Shown here: positions 49,282-58,091 of the stretch, in pieces
Layout: each line of letters begins with the position of its first letter
Position numbering within the stretch: position 1 is the stretch's first letter
NCBI RefSeq assembly: GCF_006363955.1
Contig: NZ_CP040948.1
Location: 496,001-560,000 of the forward strand
Length of the DNA stretch: 64,000 nucleotides
Direction of reading: 5' to 3'
DNA from: Methylophilus medardicus
GTDB taxonomy: Bacteria; Pseudomonadota; Gammaproteobacteria; Burkholderiales; Methylophilaceae
Program-made: the position numbers and the translations under genes
Notes under the pieces: generated by a model
Databases searched by the model: none
Seen by the model: the letters and a program-made list of their open reading frames with translations, nothing else
What the model was told of the DNA's origin: nothing

Positions 49282-49530
49282 ATGATTATTATCAATCTAC
49301 AGGCAATGATATTTGCCAAACAAGTGGAGTGGAAACGCCACATCACCCTCAAAGAAGTTGCCGATACCACTGGCATCAGCCGCATGACCTTGCACCGCAT
49401 GGTCAAAAATCCTAGCTACAACGCCTGCACCGAGCATCTCGACAAACTTTGTGCCTATTTTAGTTGTGAGATCAGCGCATTGCTGCACTGGCAGCCCAAT
49501 TGCGCTGTCAGGCAAGTCTTTGCTGCTTGA
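49282..49530 (+). CDS. Small XRE/Cro-type DNA-binding regulator
   Basis: An 82-residue protein consisting of a helix-turn-helix domain (ITLKEVADTTGISRMTLHRMVKN) and a short C-terminal helix (LDKLCAYFSCEISALLHW). It resembles small XRE proteins that act as solitary repressors. GGAG lies eight bases before the ATG at 49282; a TTG at 49255 is a less likely start. It lies directly before the TonB receptor and could bind the inverted repeat at 49541-49569. Confidence 0.85.
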   Translation: MIIINLQAMIFAKQVEWKRHITLKEVADTTGISRMTLHRMVKNPSYNACTEHLDKLCAYFSCEISALLHWQPNCAVRQVFAA

Positions 49531-49540
49531 GGATTGAGTG

Positions 49541-49569
49541 CACACTGCTTGTAAATCGCAAGCAGTGTG
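49541..49569 (+). repeat. Perfect 11-base inverted repeat before the TonB receptor gene
   Basis: CACACTGCTTG at 49541-49551 and CAAGCAGTGTG at 49559-49569 around 7 bases. There is no T run after it, so it is an operator or leader-hairpin candidate rather than a plain terminator. Confidence 0.75.
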
Positions 49570-49599
49570 GCTATCGCAAAAAAAGAGGAAGAATAAACA

Positions 49600-51660
49600 A
49601 TGAACAAAACAAAAAAGAGTATTGCCATCATGATGGCCTTGCCTTTGTTGGCAGAGGCAGAACATGAAGGCACTTTGGTTCTCGATGAAGTGCATGTGGT
49701 TGCTGAAAGACCAAAAACATCATCGACACAACCGAGTAAAGAGGCTGCTAAAGAAGCATTGAGCAAAACGGCGGGTGGAACGACCTTAGTAGACATGGAT
49801 AAGGTGCGTGAAGGGCGTGTATCAACCTACCAGGATAGCCTTGGCTTGGCAACGGGCGTATATATACAGTCACGGTTTGGTGCGGAGGAGAGTCGTTTGT
49901 CTATTCGTGGCTCGGGTTTACAAAGAACCTTTCACGGACGTGGCTTGAAATTAATGCAAGATGGTGTCCCTGTGAATTTGGCGGATGGTAGTTTTGATTT
50001 TCAGGCCATCGAACCGTTGGCCGCAAGTTATGTGGAAGTGTACCGCGGAGCCAATGCCTTGCGTTATGGTGCCAGTAATCTTGGCGGTGCAATCAATTTC
50101 TTGTCACATACAGGCTACACTGCGCCACGTTTAGAGGCCCGTTATGAAGCCGGTACGTATGACTATAGCCGCGCATCCGTTTCAACAGGTGAGGTGATCG
50201 GTGATTTGGATTATTACGTAAATGCAAGTTATTTTGATCAAAGAGGGTTCAGAGATTTTGCCGATCAAATGGCTCACAGAGTGAATGCTAATGTTGGATA
50301 TAAAATCAGCCCAGATATAGAAACACGCTTTTATGTTGGCTATACCCACAGTGATTCAAATTTACCTGGCAACCTGACAAAAGCACAGCTTAAGAATGAC
50401 CCAAGTGACGCGTTTCTAGGGAGTGTAGGGCAGCAGAAGCGCAATATTGACCTGTTCAGGATTGCCAATAAAACCAATATCCAACTGAGTGATCAGTCAA
50501 GTTTGCAAGTCTCGGGTTACTTTTCACACAAGGATTTATTTCATCCAATTTTTCAAGTCGTTGATCAAGATACGAATGACTATGGCATAGATATCCGTTT
50601 TCAACACAAAGGCGAACTGGTCGGTCACAGAAATGAATTCATTCTCGGATTTAATCCGAGTGCTGGCGTGGGCTATGATGAAAGAAATGTCAACTTGCAA
50701 GGTCGCAAAGGTGCGCTTGTAAACAAGTTGGAGAACCGTTCCAGGAATCTGGAAGCTTATGCTGAAAATCGTTTCTTTGTCACCGATGGGTTGACGCTGA
50801 TCGCCGGTTTGCAATACACCCACTCTCAAAGAAATCTAACAGACAAGTTTTTTTCAAATGCCTCTCAGAATGAGAGCTTTAAAGCAACATATGTCCAAAC
50901 CAATCCTAAGATTGGCGTTTTATATGACTTAAAACCTAATGTACAGTTATTTGCCAATCTTTCCAGAAGCTACGAACCTCCTTCCTTTGGCGAGTTGGCA
51001 GGAGGCATTCGACCTAATATTGTTAAAGCACAAGAAGGCACGACCTTTGAAGTGGGATCGCGTGGTAATTCGGAATCGATTGATTGGGATGTTGCAGTTT
51101 ACTATGGCAAGTTAAAAAACGAGTTGTTACAGACCGCGGTCTTCGCGGCGGGTAACAATCCTGTACCAGCAGCGCAAACGACAAATGCAGACAGGACCAT
51201 ACATGCAGGCCTCGAGTTCGGCATGACAGCAAGACTGCCGCTGAATATTGAGTGGCGTCACAGTCTGCTCGTTAATCGATTTAAGTTTGATGGAGACAAT
51301 ACATTTGGTAACAACACGTTACCTGGTATCCAAAAAAGTTTGATGAGAGCCGAGCTGATGTATCGGGGAAATGACCGCTTGAACGGGATCTACTTTGGAC
51401 CTACTTTTGAGTGGTCACCGCAGGACTACTATGTGGATTTTGCCGAAACATTCAAAGCAGATAGTTATTTCTTGTGGGGCCTAAAAGCTGGGCAAAAGGT
51501 GAATCAACACTGGTCCTGGTTCGTGGAAGGCCGTAATTTGGCGGATCAGAAGTATGCAGCAACAACCTCTGTAGTCAGAAACCAAAATGGGGCAGACGGT
51601 GCCTTGTTTTTGCCAGGCGATGGCCGCACGGCATACTTGGGCGTGACCTGGACTTATTAA
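49600..51660 (+). CDS. TonB-dependent outer-membrane receptor, probably for copper
   Basis: A 686-residue receptor with a signal peptide (IAIMMALPLLAEA), a TonB-box-like LVLDEVHVVA, a plug domain (DSLGLATGVYIQSRFG, SRLSIRGSGLQR, EVYRGANALRYGASNLGGAINF) and a 22-strand barrel with the C terminus FLPGDGRTAYLGVTWTY. The ligand cannot be read from the sequence; copper is inferred from the neighbours (DUF2946, copper-uptake-associated protein, PepSY). A GAGGAAG site precedes the ATG. Its codon use and A+T content are slightly higher than in the housekeeping genes. Confidence 0.88.
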   Translation: MNKTKKSIAIMMALPLLAEAEHEGTLVLDEVHVVAERPKTSSTQPSKEAAKEALSKTAGGTTLVDMDKVREGRVSTYQDSLGLATGVYIQSRFGAEESRLSIRGSGLQRTFHGRGLKLMQDGVPVNLADGSFDFQAIEPLAASYVEVYRGANALRYGASNLGGAINFLSHTGYTAPRLEARYEAGTYDYSRASVSTGEVIGDLDYYVNASYFDQRGFRDFADQMAHRVNANVGYKISPDIETRFYVGYTHSDSNLPGNLTKAQLKNDPSDAFLGSVGQQKRNIDLFRIANKTNIQLSDQSSLQVSGYFSHKDLFHPIFQVVDQDTNDYGIDIRFQHKGELVGHRNEFILGFNPSAGVGYDERNVNLQGRKGALVNKLENRSRNLEAYAENRFFVTDGLTLIAGLQYTHSQRNLTDKFFSNASQNESFKATYVQTNPKIGVLYDLKPNVQLFANLSRSYEPPSFGELAGGIRPNIVKAQEGTTFEVGSRGNSESIDWDVAVYYGKLKNELLQTAVFAAGNNPVPAAQTTNADRTIHAGLEFGMTARLPLNIEWRHSLLVNRFKFDGDNTFGNNTLPGIQKSLMRAELMYRGNDRLNGIYFGPTFEWSPQDYYVDFAETFKADSYFLWGLKAGQKVNQHWSWFVEGRNLADQKYAATTSVVRNQNGADGALFLPGDGRTAYLGVTWTY

Positions 51661-51670
51661 TACTTGAGGA

Positions 51671-51690
51671 CCGGGGTGATGTCACCCCGG
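51671..51690 (+). repeat. Perfect hairpin between the TonB receptor and the copper-associated gene
   Basis: CCGGGGTGA and TCACCCCGG with a two-base loop, ten bases after the receptor stop codon. It has no T run; it could protect the receptor message or lower expression of the downstream genes. Confidence 0.7.
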
Positions 51691-51703
51691 ATGGGGAGTA
51701 ATT

Positions 51704-52195
51704 GTGAATTTTTGGATGAAGTTAACACTATCGCTGCTGGCGCTTTGTGTCCCGATGGCCACCTTACATGCCCATCCGTCAGCGGCAGAAGATGTGCAGT
51801 CGGTGGCTGCCGAAATGCATGAAACGTGGGATAAACCCAACCTTGTATTAGACTTGCCGGTGATCGTGATGCATGCTGGCATGGCCATTGCAGATTGGGT
51901 GCAAGCAGAAAAGGGTGGGCGCGCGTTGCTCAAATATCACCCTGCGCATCAACACTGGCACACCTTATTGTGTGGTGGGGCAGAACTGACCGCTGTGAAA
52001 CACCTAGAGGCCGCAGGGATGTCTAGCGCCGACGCGCAGATACTGAGCGCAAAACTGCAACAAGCTGAGTTAGAAACGCTTACCAGCGCGCAACGTCAGC
52101 GCATCGATAGCTTTAGTGGTTTGGTTAAGTTTAGCAAGGGCAAACCAGTGGCCTCGTCAGCGCATGACATGCACGGAGACACGCATGGCCATTAA
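51704..52195 (+). CDS. Copper uptake system-associated protein
   Basis: A 163-residue exported protein with a signal peptide (SLLALCVPMATLHA). The mature part follows a pattern I recall for proteins annotated as copper uptake system-associated: VAAEMHETWDKPNLVLDLPVIVMHAGMAIADW, GGRALLKYH, LLCGG and DAQILSAKL. It ends in a His-rich tail (SSAHDMHGDTHGH) that could bind copper. The start is GTG at 51704 with GGGGAG five bases upstream. The PepSY gene overlaps its end by 11 bases. Confidence 0.75.
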   Translation: MNFWMKLTLSLLALCVPMATLHAHPSAAEDVQSVAAEMHETWDKPNLVLDLPVIVMHAGMAIADWVQAEKGGRALLKYHPAHQHWHTLLCGGAELTAVKHLEAAGMSSADAQILSAKLQQAELETLTSAQRQRIDSFSGLVKFSKGKPVASSAHDMHGDTHGH

Positions 52196-53669
52196 GTCGT
52201 CCGCGGTGAAAAATCATTGGTTGTTCTGGCACCAGTGGATCGGCGTCATTGCTTGTATCGGCATGGTGCTATGGGGGTTGTCAGGCGCGTCGCATCCCAT
52301 CATGAGCCGGCTGCAGCCCGCACCCAAACAGTTTATGCCGCCACTCTCAGCGGTAGATTTAAGTCAGTCAGTGTCACTGCCTGCCTTATTACAACAACAG
52401 CACATCAAGCAGTTTCAGCACATCAGTTTGGTGCAATTAGCGGGCCAACACTATTACCGAATCTCACAACTAGACGCTGCCCCCAGATTTTTTGCAGTGG
52501 CTAACGGCGCTGAGCGCCCGGGCGGCGAACAAGCGGCCGCAATGAGTCTTGCCGATTATTACACTGGCCTCAGCGGGCAATCTAAGGCGTCGCTCAAAGC
52601 CATCAACCGCTTTGAAACGGATTACCATCCAGTAAATCGGTTACTCCCGGTGTGGCAGGTCGCTTACCCGCGCGAGGATGGTTTGCGCGCGTATGTCGAT
52701 ACCGAGCAATCCAGGTTGGCAACCTTGGTGGATGACCGGCGTGCTTTTCTGACGCAAGTGTTTCAATGGGGGCATAACTGGTCATTTTTGCAGGCTTGTG
52801 CTGGATTACAACTTGCGGTGGCCACTGGGGTGCTGGTTTTGATTTTGGCCTCTGCGATCACCGGCATCACGCTTTATATCAAGCAACGCAAAACAGCGCC
52901 TTACCGCCTGCAACGCTGGGGCGTGCAATGGTGGCACCGCGAGTTCGGTTTGTGGGTGTCGCTGGTGATTTTACTGCTGGCGAGCACTGGCTTATTACAT
53001 TTATGGATGTCGGATCTTCAGCAGCGCCGCCCAACTGTGCAGACGACGTTCGCCAGTGACAGTGCGGCTTTGAGTGCGGCAGCTTGGTCGCAACTGGCCA
53101 GTGGCTCCGTGTTAAAACTCGATATTTATGGGCGTGGTGACACGCTGTTCTGGCAAATCATTCCGCAGTCGGCTGGGGCGCAAGGCTTGCCGTCTGCACA
53201 GGTGGCTGCCCTGCATCAGCATCATCATGCAGGCATGCAGCCAGCGGCTGAAGCGCCTACCCTTTGGCTGACCAGTGCGCAGGCGGTGCGGGCGTTAACA
53301 CCGCAAGACTATGCGTCGCAGTGGCTCAGTATCATGACGCGACAAGCTGCATCGCAAGTGCAATCTGTCACCTGGGTCACGCAGTTTGCCAATGAATATG
53401 GTTTTATTTTTAAGCGCCTGCCGGTGTTAAAAGTGCAAACTGCAGAGGATCATCACACACGCTATTATCTCGAGCCTGCCACGGGCGCGCTGGCTGCCAG
53501 CGTCAATGATCGTGATGGGTTAGAAGGATTTATTTTTGCTTATTTACACAAATGGAGTTTTCAATCGCTGAGCAAAGATCTGCGTGATGCGTTGGCCATT
53601 GTTGCGGCGCTAGCAGTGAGTCTTACCGGCTTGCTAGGGGCTTATTTGTTTTCAAAGAAACGCCTGTAA
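52185..53669 (+). CDS. PepSY-associated transmembrane protein
   Basis: A 494-residue inner-membrane protein of the PepSY_TM family, often encoded beside metal-siderophore or copper receptors and thought to take part in reducing the imported metal. Helices are at about 14-34, 205-232, 250-275 and 470-490. A conserved HQWIG and FQWGHNW lie near membrane ends, and a His cluster (LHQHHHAGM) sits in the large periplasmic loop. The ATG at 52185 has GGAG upstream; earlier starts lie inside the previous gene. Reductase activity is inferred, not shown. Confidence 0.85.
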   Translation: MAIKSSAVKNHWLFWHQWIGVIACIGMVLWGLSGASHPIMSRLQPAPKQFMPPLSAVDLSQSVSLPALLQQQHIKQFQHISLVQLAGQHYYRISQLDAAPRFFAVANGAERPGGEQAAAMSLADYYTGLSGQSKASLKAINRFETDYHPVNRLLPVWQVAYPREDGLRAYVDTEQSRLATLVDDRRAFLTQVFQWGHNWSFLQACAGLQLAVATGVLVLILASAITGITLYIKQRKTAPYRLQRWGVQWWHREFGLWVSLVILLLASTGLLHLWMSDLQQRRPTVQTTFASDSAALSAAAWSQLASGSVLKLDIYGRGDTLFWQIIPQSAGAQGLPSAQVAALHQHHHAGMQPAAEAPTLWLTSAQAVRALTPQDYASQWLSIMTRQAASQVQSVTWVTQFANEYGFIFKRLPVLKVQTAEDHHTRYYLEPATGALAASVNDRDGLEGFIFAYLHKWSFQSLSKDLRDALAIVAALAVSLTGLLGAYLFSKKRL

Positions 53670-53736
53670 AGCGGAAGGGCACCCGCATGCGGTACCCTGC
53701 TGATTAAAAAGGCGATTGGACGCGTATGCTTACGGA

Positions 53737-55020
53737 TCAAGAGGTCGCGTAAATTTTGTCCAAAAAGTAGCTGGTGCGCTGTTTCAAACGCAGTCTGTTT
53801 TGCAGAATATTGGGCAGTTGATCCGGCTTCAAGCACTGAATGATGTTGATATCCAGCGCTTCTCTGAGGTCAACGATGTCGCCCTCTTCCTCTCGGTTGT
53901 CGCTCAGCATTTGAATAAACGGCCGCAATGGTTGCTGTGGATTGGTCGAGAGCACGGTGGCTAGTTTTTGGTCTGATAATCGCACGATGCTGCCGGGTGG
54001 ATAAATACCCAAACATTTAATAAAGCGACGCAGAATCGTTTGGTCAAACTGATGCCGTTGTTGGGCAAACATCACACTCAAAGCCTCATAAGGCGTTTTG
54101 GTATGTGCTGGGTTCGAGGGGTTGCACAGGTTGTCATACATATTGGCAATGATCAAAATATGTGACAGCGGGTCAATTTGATCGCAATGCAGGCCTTTAG
54201 GATAACCGCTACCATCGGCAAGCTCATGGTGTTGCGAGATCAATGTCAGGACTTTTCTCGGCACAGCCACATCGCGCAACATGTTCATACCTAGCAACAC
54301 ATGGGTTTGATAAATCGATGTTTCACGGACACTGAGCGGGTCTTTTTTTAGCAGAATTTTGTCACTGATCTGCCGTTTACCAATGTCGTGCAGCATGGCG
54401 GACATGCCCAAAATGACGGCATCTTCATCGCTAATATCCAAGTTTTTAGCCAAAAGCATAGCCACAACCAAGGTATTCAGTTCATGCTGAAAATGCTGAT
54501 CGCCGATCCGGTGGCCATTCATCGCATGAATCGCAATGTCGCCTTCGGTCAATGTGCTGGTGACTAAGTCTTCGACCAGTGTCGAGGCCAATGCATAGGC
54601 TTGCTCAGGGCGCTCAGTCGACAGCTTCTGAATGTTTTTGACATCTGTGCTGGTCCGCATGAACTTCTGCTCGCTTTCAGCGATGGCTTGTCGTAGCGCT
54701 AGTTGTTTTTTCTGTGCCGGGCTCAACTCGGGGATAGCATCGATGATTTCCACTTTAGTTGCGGCTGTTTTTTTGAGTGGAAACTCAAGCACATTCTGCG
54801 AGGCGGCATTTTTAAGTGGCACCGTCGTGCTGCGCCTTGGGTCGTAACGCAGCTGCTTCAAGCCTAAAGACTTAATGGTCTCAATCTGCGCATCCTCGGT
54901 GATTTTGAAGTTACTCACCGAAAACGGATGATCCATCCATCCCAAGTCCAAATGAATATACAGACCGGCTTGCAGCTGATCTATGTCGATATAAAAAGTA
55001 TCTGAAGCGTGATTAGGCAT
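53737..55020 (-). CDS. HD-GYP c-di-GMP phosphodiesterase
   Basis: A 427-residue cytoplasmic protein. Residues 1 to about 120 fit the DUF3391 N-terminal domain (IDIDQLQAGLYIHLDLGWMDHPF). The HD-GYP domain follows at about 155-335 with LHDIGKRQISD (His211-Asp212), a HETSIYQTH-type segment (RETSIYQTHVLLG), QHHELADGSGYPKG (GYP at 272-274). All recognisable metal ligands are present, so c-di-GMP hydrolysis to GMP is expected. Its start overlaps the end of the GGDEF-EAL gene by eight bases, so the two are coupled. Confidence 0.93.
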   Translation of the reverse strand: MPNHASDTFYIDIDQLQAGLYIHLDLGWMDHPFSVSNFKITEDAQIETIKSLGLKQLRYDPRRSTTVPLKNAASQNVLEFPLKKTAATKVEIIDAIPELSPAQKKQLALRQAIAESEQKFMRTSTDVKNIQKLSTERPEQAYALASTLVEDLVTSTLTEGDIAIHAMNGHRIGDQHFQHELNTLVVAMLLAKNLDISDEDAVILGMSAMLHDIGKRQISDKILLKKDPLSVRETSIYQTHVLLGMNMLRDVAVPRKVLTLISQHHELADGSGYPKGLHCDQIDPLSHILIIANMYDNLCNPSNPAHTKTPYEALSVMFAQQRHQFDQTILRRFIKCLGIYPPGSIVRLSDQKLATVLSTNPQQPLRPFIQMLSDNREEEGDIVDLREALDINIIQCLKPDQLPNILQNRLRLKQRTSYFLDKIYATS

Positions 55021-57955
55021 GGCGTTTTATTTTTCTTTGATTATTTAATACTAACAGTTGTACGAAATCGTCTGCGTTTACCGGATAGGCATACAAAAAT
55101 CCCTGTGCGGTCTGGCAACCGAGCCGCTTTAAGAATTTTTCTTGCTCTTCGGTTTCGACCCCTTCGGCAACCACCGTAAATCCTAGCTGCGTTGCCATGG
55201 CATAAATCGCGCTGGTGATGGCAGCATCATCTTTGTCACCCGGCAAATCTTTGACAAAACTACGATCTATCTTGATCTGATCTAGCGGTAACCGCTTCAG
55301 GTGTGATAACGAGGAGTAGCCAGTGCCAAAGTCGTCGATGGCAATGCTCACGCCCAGTAGTTTTAACTGATTAAAGGTGTCGACCACATGCTGTGTATGT
55401 TGCATCAGGGTGCTTTCGGTGATTTCTAGCTCGATGATCGCAGGATCGCATTCACTTTCCATCAAAATGCCATACACCGTATCGGCAAACTTGCTTTTCA
55501 TAATCTGCACACCCGACACATTAATCGCAATCTTTTTAAACTCGGGATGTTTTTTGTGCCAAGCGTGGGCTTGGCGCACCGCTTGGGCCAGCGCCCATTC
55601 GCCGATGCCTAAGATTAAGCCGGTTTCTTCCGCCAGCGGAATAAATTTGGCTGGTGAAATGATGCCCTGGGTGGGGTGCATCCAGCGTATCAGCGCTTCA
55701 GCACCGATAATGAGGCCTGTTTTCAGATCGATCTGTGCTTGATAGAACATCTTAAGCTGATTTTTAGTGAGTGCTTGACGTAACTCGGTTTCCAGCTGGA
55801 AGTGTTCAACCGCGTCGCGACTCAATGCCGCGTCATAGAATGAAATGTGGTTTTTACCGTTATTTTTCACCTGATACATGGCGAGATCTGCGGCTTTGAT
55901 TAAGCTCTCCACATCCTGTCCATCTTGCGGATACATCGAAATACCGATACTGGCGCCGATAAAAATGTCATGGTGGTCAATCACAAACTCGTGCCTGAGT
56001 GCATCCAGAATGTCATGCGCTTTTTGTGCGGCATCTGCTTTGCCATGCAGGTTTTCGAGCAGAATAATAAATTCGTCGCCACCCAATCGGCCAACAATAT
56101 CCGATTCACGCAAGGAAGCTCGCAGGCGATCCGTGACGCCCAGCAGCAACTGGTCACCGGTATAGTGGCCCAAGCTGTCGTTAATGTTCTTGAAGCGATC
56201 CAAATCGATGAACAGCACCGCTGCCTGTTGCTCATTGCGGCTGGCGCGTTGAATCGAATGCGTAAACAAGTGATGAATCAGTCTGCGGTTAGGTAGCCCC
56301 GTCAACGGGTCATGGTTGACCAGCGAGTTGAGCTGCGTTTGCGAACGCTTCATTTCAGTGATGTCGGCAAACACGCCCACATAATTGGTAATCACGTTTG
56401 CATGGTTACGCACCGCGGTAATGGTCATCCACTCGGTATAGGTGTCGCCATTTTTGCGGACATTTTCTATTTCGCCCGACCATTTGCCATGACGCTTGAG
56501 TGCGCCAAACAGCCCGCGCGGGCGCTGGCGGAAAATTTGTGGCTTACTGCCCAGCACTTCAGACTCGGCAAAGCCGGTGATCAAGGTGTAACCCTGATTG
56601 ATGCCGACCAGCTCGCCGGCTGGGTTGACAATCATGATGCCCTCTGTGGTGCTGTCAAAGGCAATTTTAGCCAGTTTTAGATGCTTGCCGGTTTGTTCAC
56701 GGTCAATCGCCACGCTTAAGGTGCGGCCAATCGCCATCAGTGAGCCTAGCTCTTGTGAGCTGGTGTTTTCGGCATCAAAACAACGCTCAATCACCATCGA
56801 GCCCCACCAGGCGTCATCAATCATCAATGGCACGATAACCAGATTTACCGTGTCATGCGATTTCAGCAAGGCACGCTCTGACTCAGGCAGGGTCAGCGCA
56901 TCACACATCACTGGTTGCCCTTTCGATAGCAGGCTATACCAGCGCTGTAATTCGGGGGACAGGAAAGAAATTTTTTCCCAATGCGCATAGCTGGTATGAA
57001 AGCCGTTCATTGACCAATGGAACAGCGCTTTAGAACGCACATCCGTGGTCTTGCGGCTAGGGATGGTTTCATGTTGTAGCAACACGGCACGGCTAAAGCG
57101 GAACGATAAGCAGCATTGCTGCAGTACATTTTCGGCCACACTTTGCCAGCGCTCAGCGGAGTGCAACATCCAGTCACATGAAATCAGCGTGTCCAGCACA
57201 GCACTGCGGTTTAACAGCTGGGTTTGAATAAATTTTTGTTCACTGACATCGCGTGCAACCGTGATCAAGTGACTGGGCTGTTTTTTCGGATCATGGTAGG
57301 CGATTTTATTCACTTCTAGCGTTTTAAAACCACCCTGCGGCAAATGCACCAACTCTTCGTTATGATAGGCCTGCCCAGTTTGCCAAACTTGTTGGTCGGA
57401 TTTTTCGTGGTGTTCAAAACTATTGCGGAAGACCGGATGTAAGGTGTCGGCAATTTGTAGATTGTTGAGGAACTGATAGTCAAAATCATCAATCTGAAAC
57501 GTATTCAGCATTTGCTGGTTGGCCATCATCCAGCGATTGTCGTGGTCTTTGATGCAGATGAGGTCTGGGCTCATTTCAATCAGTGAGTGCACGATAGATT
57601 GCATATGTAACAGCTGATCGACCAGCGTGCGAGATTCTTCTTCCAGCATCAATCCCACGGCTCGGCGACCAGATTGTGGGTAAAACAAGCGGCATTTAAA
57701 ATCGCGTTTTAAGCCTTGAAGTGTCAGACTAAGGTTGAGTTGGGTCTGTCCTGCTTTCATTGCTTGGGTGAGGGCTTGCCGAATTTCTTTGGCAAATCCG
57801 TCAGTCAGTGGCCCGAGCAGTTTGCTCGCAGAAGCGCTGATGGCTAGACACTGCGCCCGGCGATTGATGGCCAGCATAGGCGTATCCGGCATGGTGACTG
57901 CCAGAGGCTGCAACCATGCTGTGCTATGATGATCAAAAACTTGAGGTAAGGACAT
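55013..57955 (-). CDS. PAS-GAF-PAS-GGDEF-EAL c-di-GMP protein
   Basis: A 980-residue, apparently soluble protein. In order: an N-terminal region of unclear type, PAS (about 118-240), GAF-like (about 255-420), PAS (about 425-535, with a PAC-like KNGDTYTEWMTITAV), GGDEF with intact motif at 625-629 and an RxxD I-site (Arg616-Asp619), and EAL with motif at 753-755 and DDFGTGYSSL. Both catalytic sites look complete. It overlaps the HD-GYP gene downstream, making a pair that combines c-di-GMP synthesis and two types of hydrolysis. Confidence 0.92.
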   Translation of the reverse strand: MSLPQVFDHHSTAWLQPLAVTMPDTPMLAINRRAQCLAISASASKLLGPLTDGFAKEIRQALTQAMKAGQTQLNLSLTLQGLKRDFKCRLFYPQSGRRAVGLMLEEESRTLVDQLLHMQSIVHSLIEMSPDLICIKDHDNRWMMANQQMLNTFQIDDFDYQFLNNLQIADTLHPVFRNSFEHHEKSDQQVWQTGQAYHNEELVHLPQGGFKTLEVNKIAYHDPKKQPSHLITVARDVSEQKFIQTQLLNRSAVLDTLISCDWMLHSAERWQSVAENVLQQCCLSFRFSRAVLLQHETIPSRKTTDVRSKALFHWSMNGFHTSYAHWEKISFLSPELQRWYSLLSKGQPVMCDALTLPESERALLKSHDTVNLVIVPLMIDDAWWGSMVIERCFDAENTSSQELGSLMAIGRTLSVAIDREQTGKHLKLAKIAFDSTTEGIMIVNPAGELVGINQGYTLITGFAESEVLGSKPQIFRQRPRGLFGALKRHGKWSGEIENVRKNGDTYTEWMTITAVRNHANVITNYVGVFADITEMKRSQTQLNSLVNHDPLTGLPNRRLIHHLFTHSIQRASRNEQQAAVLFIDLDRFKNINDSLGHYTGDQLLLGVTDRLRASLRESDIVGRLGGDEFIILLENLHGKADAAQKAHDILDALRHEFVIDHHDIFIGASIGISMYPQDGQDVESLIKAADLAMYQVKNNGKNHISFYDAALSRDAVEHFQLETELRQALTKNQLKMFYQAQIDLKTGLIIGAEALIRWMHPTQGIISPAKFIPLAEETGLILGIGEWALAQAVRQAHAWHKKHPEFKKIAINVSGVQIMKSKFADTVYGILMESECDPAIIELEITESTLMQHTQHVVDTFNQLKLLGVSIAIDDFGTGYSSLSHLKRLPLDQIKIDRSFVKDLPGDKDDAAITSAIYAMATQLGFTVVAEGVETEEQEKFLKRLGCQTAQGFLYAYPVNADDFVQLLVLNNQRKIKRHA

Positions 57956-58091
57956 AGTTAAATCTGCTTCGTTGATTGATGCATTGTTGTGTTGCGGGTA
58001 AGTGGGTTATCGGCGCAAATGCTTGCAAACTTTAGCGACCTTAACGGTTGATAATTCAAGTGAAATTTTATGCTTTTGGGATGAAGTAATC

